Of a stretch of DNA of 64,000 nt, positions 62,601 through 64,000 are shown in pieces (the first letter of the stretch is position 1; each line of letters begins with the position of its first letter). The notes under the pieces are model-generated. The model ran no database searches. It was not told the DNA's origin and saw only the letters and a program-made list of their open reading frames with translations. The stretch covers positions 186,001-250,000 of the forward strand of contig NZ_WBOL01000002.1 of assembly GCF_008973715.1 (NCBI RefSeq), given 5' to 3'. This stretch comes from Nitrincola schmidtii (GTDB lineage Bacteria > Pseudomonadota > Gammaproteobacteria > Pseudomonadales > Balneatricaceae). Made by a program: the position numbers and the translations under genes.

Positions 62601-64000
62601 ATGTCAGCTAAAAAACTTAATTTAAAAGATAAGTACAGATTATTAACACGAGATCTTGATTGGGAATACTCTTACGCAGATCGTAAAAAAGCATTTCCTT
62701 ATGAAGAGTTTGAAGGCATTAAAATTACGGATTGGTCTAAATGGGAAGATCCCTTTAGATTAACCATGGATGCCTACTGGAAATATCAGGCTGAAAAAGA
62801 GAAAAAACTTTACGCCATATTTGATGCTTTTGCCCAAAATAATGGCCATTTAAATGTGACCGACGCGCGTTATGTTAATGCCATTAAAATCTTTTTAACC
62901 GGTGTCTCTCCCTTAGAGTATCAAGCCTACCAAGGTTATGCCCATGTCGGTCGTCAGTTTGGCGGTGCCGGTGCTCGTGTGGCTTGCCAGATGCAATCAA
63001 TCGATGAATTGCGTCATGTGCAAACGCAGATTCACGCCATGAGCCACTACAACAAGTACTTTGATGGCTTCCAGGATTGGACGCACATGCATGATCGCGT
63101 GTGGTACTTGTCAGTGCCGAAATCGTTCTTTGACGATGCGCGCAGTGCGGGGCCATTTGAGTTCCTGATTGCGATCAGTTTTAGTTTTGAATACGTCTTA
63201 ACGAACTTATTGTTTGTTCCGTTCATGTCCGGTGCTGCCCATAACGGTGATATGGCAACCTGTACTTTTGGCTTCTCTGCTCAGTCTGATGAAGCTCGTC
63301 ACATGACGCTAGGCTTAGAAATCATCAAGTTCCTGCTGGAACAACACGAAGACAACGTGCCAATCGTGCAGAAGTGGATCGACAAGTGGTTCTGGCGTGG
63401 AACTCGCTTGCTTTCCATTGTTGCGATGATGATGGATTACATGCTGCCAAACAAAGTGATGTCCTGGAAAGAAGCTTGGGAAGTTTATTTTGAAGAGGCC
63501 GGCGGGGCATTATTCAAAGATTTAGCTCGCTACGGTATCCGTATGCCGAAGTTTGTTGAAACCACAGAGAAAGAGAAAGAGCACATTTCGCATCAAGCAT
63601 GGTGGATCTTCTACAACTACGGCCATGCAGCCGGTTTCCATACCTGGATTCCAAGTGACGAAGAGATGGATTGGTTAAGCGAGAAATATCCCGATACGTT
63701 TGACAAATATTATCGTCCCCGTTGGGAACTAGCCAAGAAAATGGAAGCGGAAGGTAAACGCTTCTATAGCCAAGCGCTGCCGCAACTCTGTACCACCTGT
63801 CAGATTCCGATGGGCTTTACCGAGATGGACGATCCTACCCAAATTGCCTATCGCTCAAGCGATTACGAAGGAGAGAAATACCACTTCTGTTCTGATGGCT
63901 GCAAACACATCTTTGATCAAGAGCCTGAAAAGTATGTTCAGTCCTGGTTGCCTGTGCATCAGATTTATCAAGGTAACTGTGGTGGTGCCAGCGTGGAAGA
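62601..64000 (+). CDS. dmpN: Phenol hydroxylase alpha subunit (DmpN-like), truncated by window end
   Basis: The large catalytic subunit of the diiron phenol hydroxylase, which hydroxylates phenols to catechols. The frame runs open from the ATG at 62601 (GGGTCAG upstream) to the window edge, giving 466 codons of an expected 515 or so. It carries two diiron-ligand helices: EYQAYQGYAHVGRQ with SIDELRHVQTQ (ExxH), and FEYVLTN with SDEARHM (ExxRH). The C-terminal CTTCQ and FCSDGC motif should form a small zinc-like site. The reductase (DmpP) and DmpO genes should follow outside the window. Confidence 0.95.
   Translation, partial: MSAKKLNLKDKYRLLTRDLDWEYSYADRKKAFPYEEFEGIKITDWSKWEDPFRLTMDAYWKYQAEKEKKLYAIFDAFAQNNGHLNVTDARYVNAIKIFLTGVSPLEYQAYQGYAHVGRQFGGAGARVACQMQSIDELRHVQTQIHAMSHYNKYFDGFQDWTHMHDRVWYLSVPKSFFDDARSAGPFEFLIAISFSFEYVLTNLLFVPFMSGAAHNGDMATCTFGFSAQSDEARHMTLGLEIIKFLLEQHEDNVPIVQKWIDKWFWRGTRLLSIVAMMMDYMLPNKVMSWKEAWEVYFEEAGGALFKDLARYGIRMPKFVETTEKEKEHISHQAWWIFYNYGHAAGFHTWIPSDEEMDWLSEKYPDTFDKYYRPRWELAKKMEAEGKRFYSQALPQLCTTCQIPMGFTEMDDPTQIAYRSSDYEGEKYHFCSDGCKHIFDQEPEKYVQSWLPVHQIYQGNCGGASVE

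Noticed and set aside
1-64000. Search for tRNA, rRNA, CRISPR arrays, insertion sequences and prophage
   Set aside because: Reading both strands I saw no cloverleaf, direct-repeat/spacer array, transposase or phage structural gene. The lambda-P-like gene is the only phage-related sequence and stands alone.

Overview
This window looks like chromosomal DNA from a motile, free-living gammaproteobacterium with moderate GC (judged by eye), most likely from the Oceanospirillales/Pseudomonadales side of the class. The evidence is the rpsU-yqeY-dnaG cluster opposite tsaD, the argF/grxD/rnt/motY/argG neighbourhood that resembles Pseudomonas, MetR, RNase T, a DUF3549 protein and DNA polymerase II. MotY and a NaChBac-type sodium channel hint at a saline habitat and a sodium-linked physiology. 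I saw no rRNA, tRNA, insertion sequence, prophage or CRISPR array. The accessory content is metabolic rather than mobile.

Layout. 1-7653: housekeeping genes (dnaG 5' end, yqeY, rpsU, tsaD, plsY, folB-folK, cca, glpE, apaH, msrA, rsmE). 7646-17106: a ketone-body/3-hydroxybutyrate module. It holds a sigma54 enhancer-binding regulator, a divergent near-consensus sigma54 promoter, acetoacetyl-CoA synthetase, an SDR 3-hydroxybutyrate dehydrogenase, a three-gene TRAP transporter and a chemoreceptor. 17158-18613: a sodium channel and an OsmC-like protein. 18756-27067: two RND efflux pairs facing tail to tail. 27246-31908: a DHH phosphoesterase, the radical-SAM protein YgiQ, a cold-shock gene with a structured leader, and a small flavodoxin.

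32036-38919: a nitroreductase, a PRPP-synthetase-like gene overlapping an AMP/thymidine-phosphorylase-like gene, phhB, purU, a CBS protein, and a DnaT-like gene overlapping a phage-lambda-P-like helicase-loader gene. 38902-48180: DUF3549, a class II DAHP synthase, metR, argF, argD, grxD, rnt, motY and argG. 48385-58580: a receiver-TPR protein, then a tightly packed set encoding the whole route from acetoacetyl-CoA/HMG-CoA to IPP/DMAPP (class I HMG-CoA reductase, type 2 IPP isomerase, HMG-CoA synthase, two GHMP kinases, diphosphomevalonate decarboxylase), ending in DNA polymerase II. 58759-60710: rimK and an aspartoacylase-like metalloenzyme. 60716-64000: a sigma54-controlled multicomponent phenol hydroxylase operon (dmpKLMN-like), cut off by the window edge.

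The points most worth a second look are: two independent sigma54 promoters with plausible enhancer sites; several 5' leaders with perfect inverted repeats that can mask a Shine-Dalgarno sequence or form alternative hairpins (sodium channel, DAHP synthase, argD, csp, chemoreceptor); a complete mevalonate pathway with a eukaryote/archaea-like class I reductase; and a chromosomal DnaT plus lambda-P-like primosome pair with an 83-base coding overlap. Functions are read from motifs and gene order. No database search or folding calculation was run.
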